Position numbers and translations under genes: made by a program
DNA from: Candidatus Aminicenantota bacterium
GTDB taxonomy: Bacteria > Acidobacteriota > Aminicenantia > Aminicenantales > Aminicenantaceae
Assembly: GCA_016926925.1 (NCBI GenBank)
Contig: JAFGNQ010000227.1
Coordinates: forward strand, 1-14,393
Direction: 5' to 3'
Length of the DNA: 14,393 nucleotides
The notes under the pieces: generated by a model
Database searches by the model: none
Told to the model about the DNA's origin: nothing
Seen by the model: the letters and a program-made list of their open reading frames with translations, nothing else
Part shown: piece by piece, positions 14,300 through 14,393 of the stretch
Position numbering within the stretch: position 1 is the first letter of the stretch
Layout: the number at the start of each line of letters is the position of its first letter

Positions 14300-14393
14300 A
14301 CCTTCGGCGAGCCGTTCTTGCCGCATCGGCTCCGTTTCAGTCCATTTGCAGCCGTTCATTTCAGCTTTATGGGCTGCATCCTTGCCGCTGCTG
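14285..14393 (-). other. Right-edge segment: two further hairpins, or the end of an unseen gene
   Basis: GAGCCG (14309-14314) pairs with CGGCTC (14327-14332) and TGCAGCC (14347-14353) with GGCTGCA (14372-14378), so three stem-loops stand in a row upstream of the TPR gene. One minus-strand frame is also open from the window edge to a TGA at 14287-14285, giving about 35 Lys/Glu/Arg-rich residues without a recognisable domain; a plus-strand frame from the ATG at 14254 is open to the edge too. I cannot decide between an RNA leader, a dispersed repeat and the C-terminus of an upstream gene. Confidence 0.3.

Noticed and set aside
14309..14332. Group II intron domain V, suggested by GAGCCGATGCGG on the minus strand
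   Set aside because: It is only 24 nt, lacks the GAAA-type loop and the bulge of the 34-nt domain V, and no reverse transcriptase is seen.

Overview
The window looks like a chromosomal segment of a Gram-negative, probably anaerobic or environmental bacterium with roughly balanced base composition and strong Shine-Dalgarno sites. The Oar-like TonB-dependent receptor with an N-terminal carboxypeptidase-regulatory domain, and the exported tandem amidohydrolases, resemble gene content I associate with Acidobacteriota and Candidatus Aminicenantes. That placement is an inference from gene style, not a match to a genome. I see no phage, integrase, transposase, CRISPR array, rRNA or tRNA gene.

Layout. 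90-1454 (+): APC-family amino acid permease with its own promoter. 1520-2248 (-): FabG-like short-chain dehydrogenase with an extended -10 promoter. 2418-6292 (-): a two-gene operon of exported amidohydrolases, first an 841-residue protein with two fused domains, then a 440-residue single-domain protein. Of the three homologous domains only one keeps the metal-site residues. 6293-6781: a 489-bp intergenic region with a promoter, a fourfold 9-bp direct repeat against that promoter, a long hairpin built in register with tandem G.A steps and a G-tract loop, and further stem-loops. 6782-7417 (+): CDP-alcohol phosphatidyltransferase with a good intrinsic terminator. 7645-10461 (+): the TonB-dependent receptor, with a palindromic promoter region. 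10489-14203 (-): a tightly overlapping operon of a TPR protein, glmU and glmS. Three hairpins lie upstream of that operon at the right edge.

How the genes work together. GlmS makes glucosamine-6-phosphate and GlmU makes UDP-GlcNAc, the precursor of peptidoglycan and lipid A; the TPR protein is coupled to them by a 4-base overlap and has no known role. The permease, the receptor and the exported amidohydrolases would all suit a heterotroph that scavenges peptides or amino acids, but they are separate transcription units and this link is only inferred.

The least explained signals are the 6551-6626 hairpin, the repeat array beside the amidohydrolase promoter, a G-rich motif running into exactly eight T just after two unrelated genes, and the two inactive-looking amidohydrolase domains.
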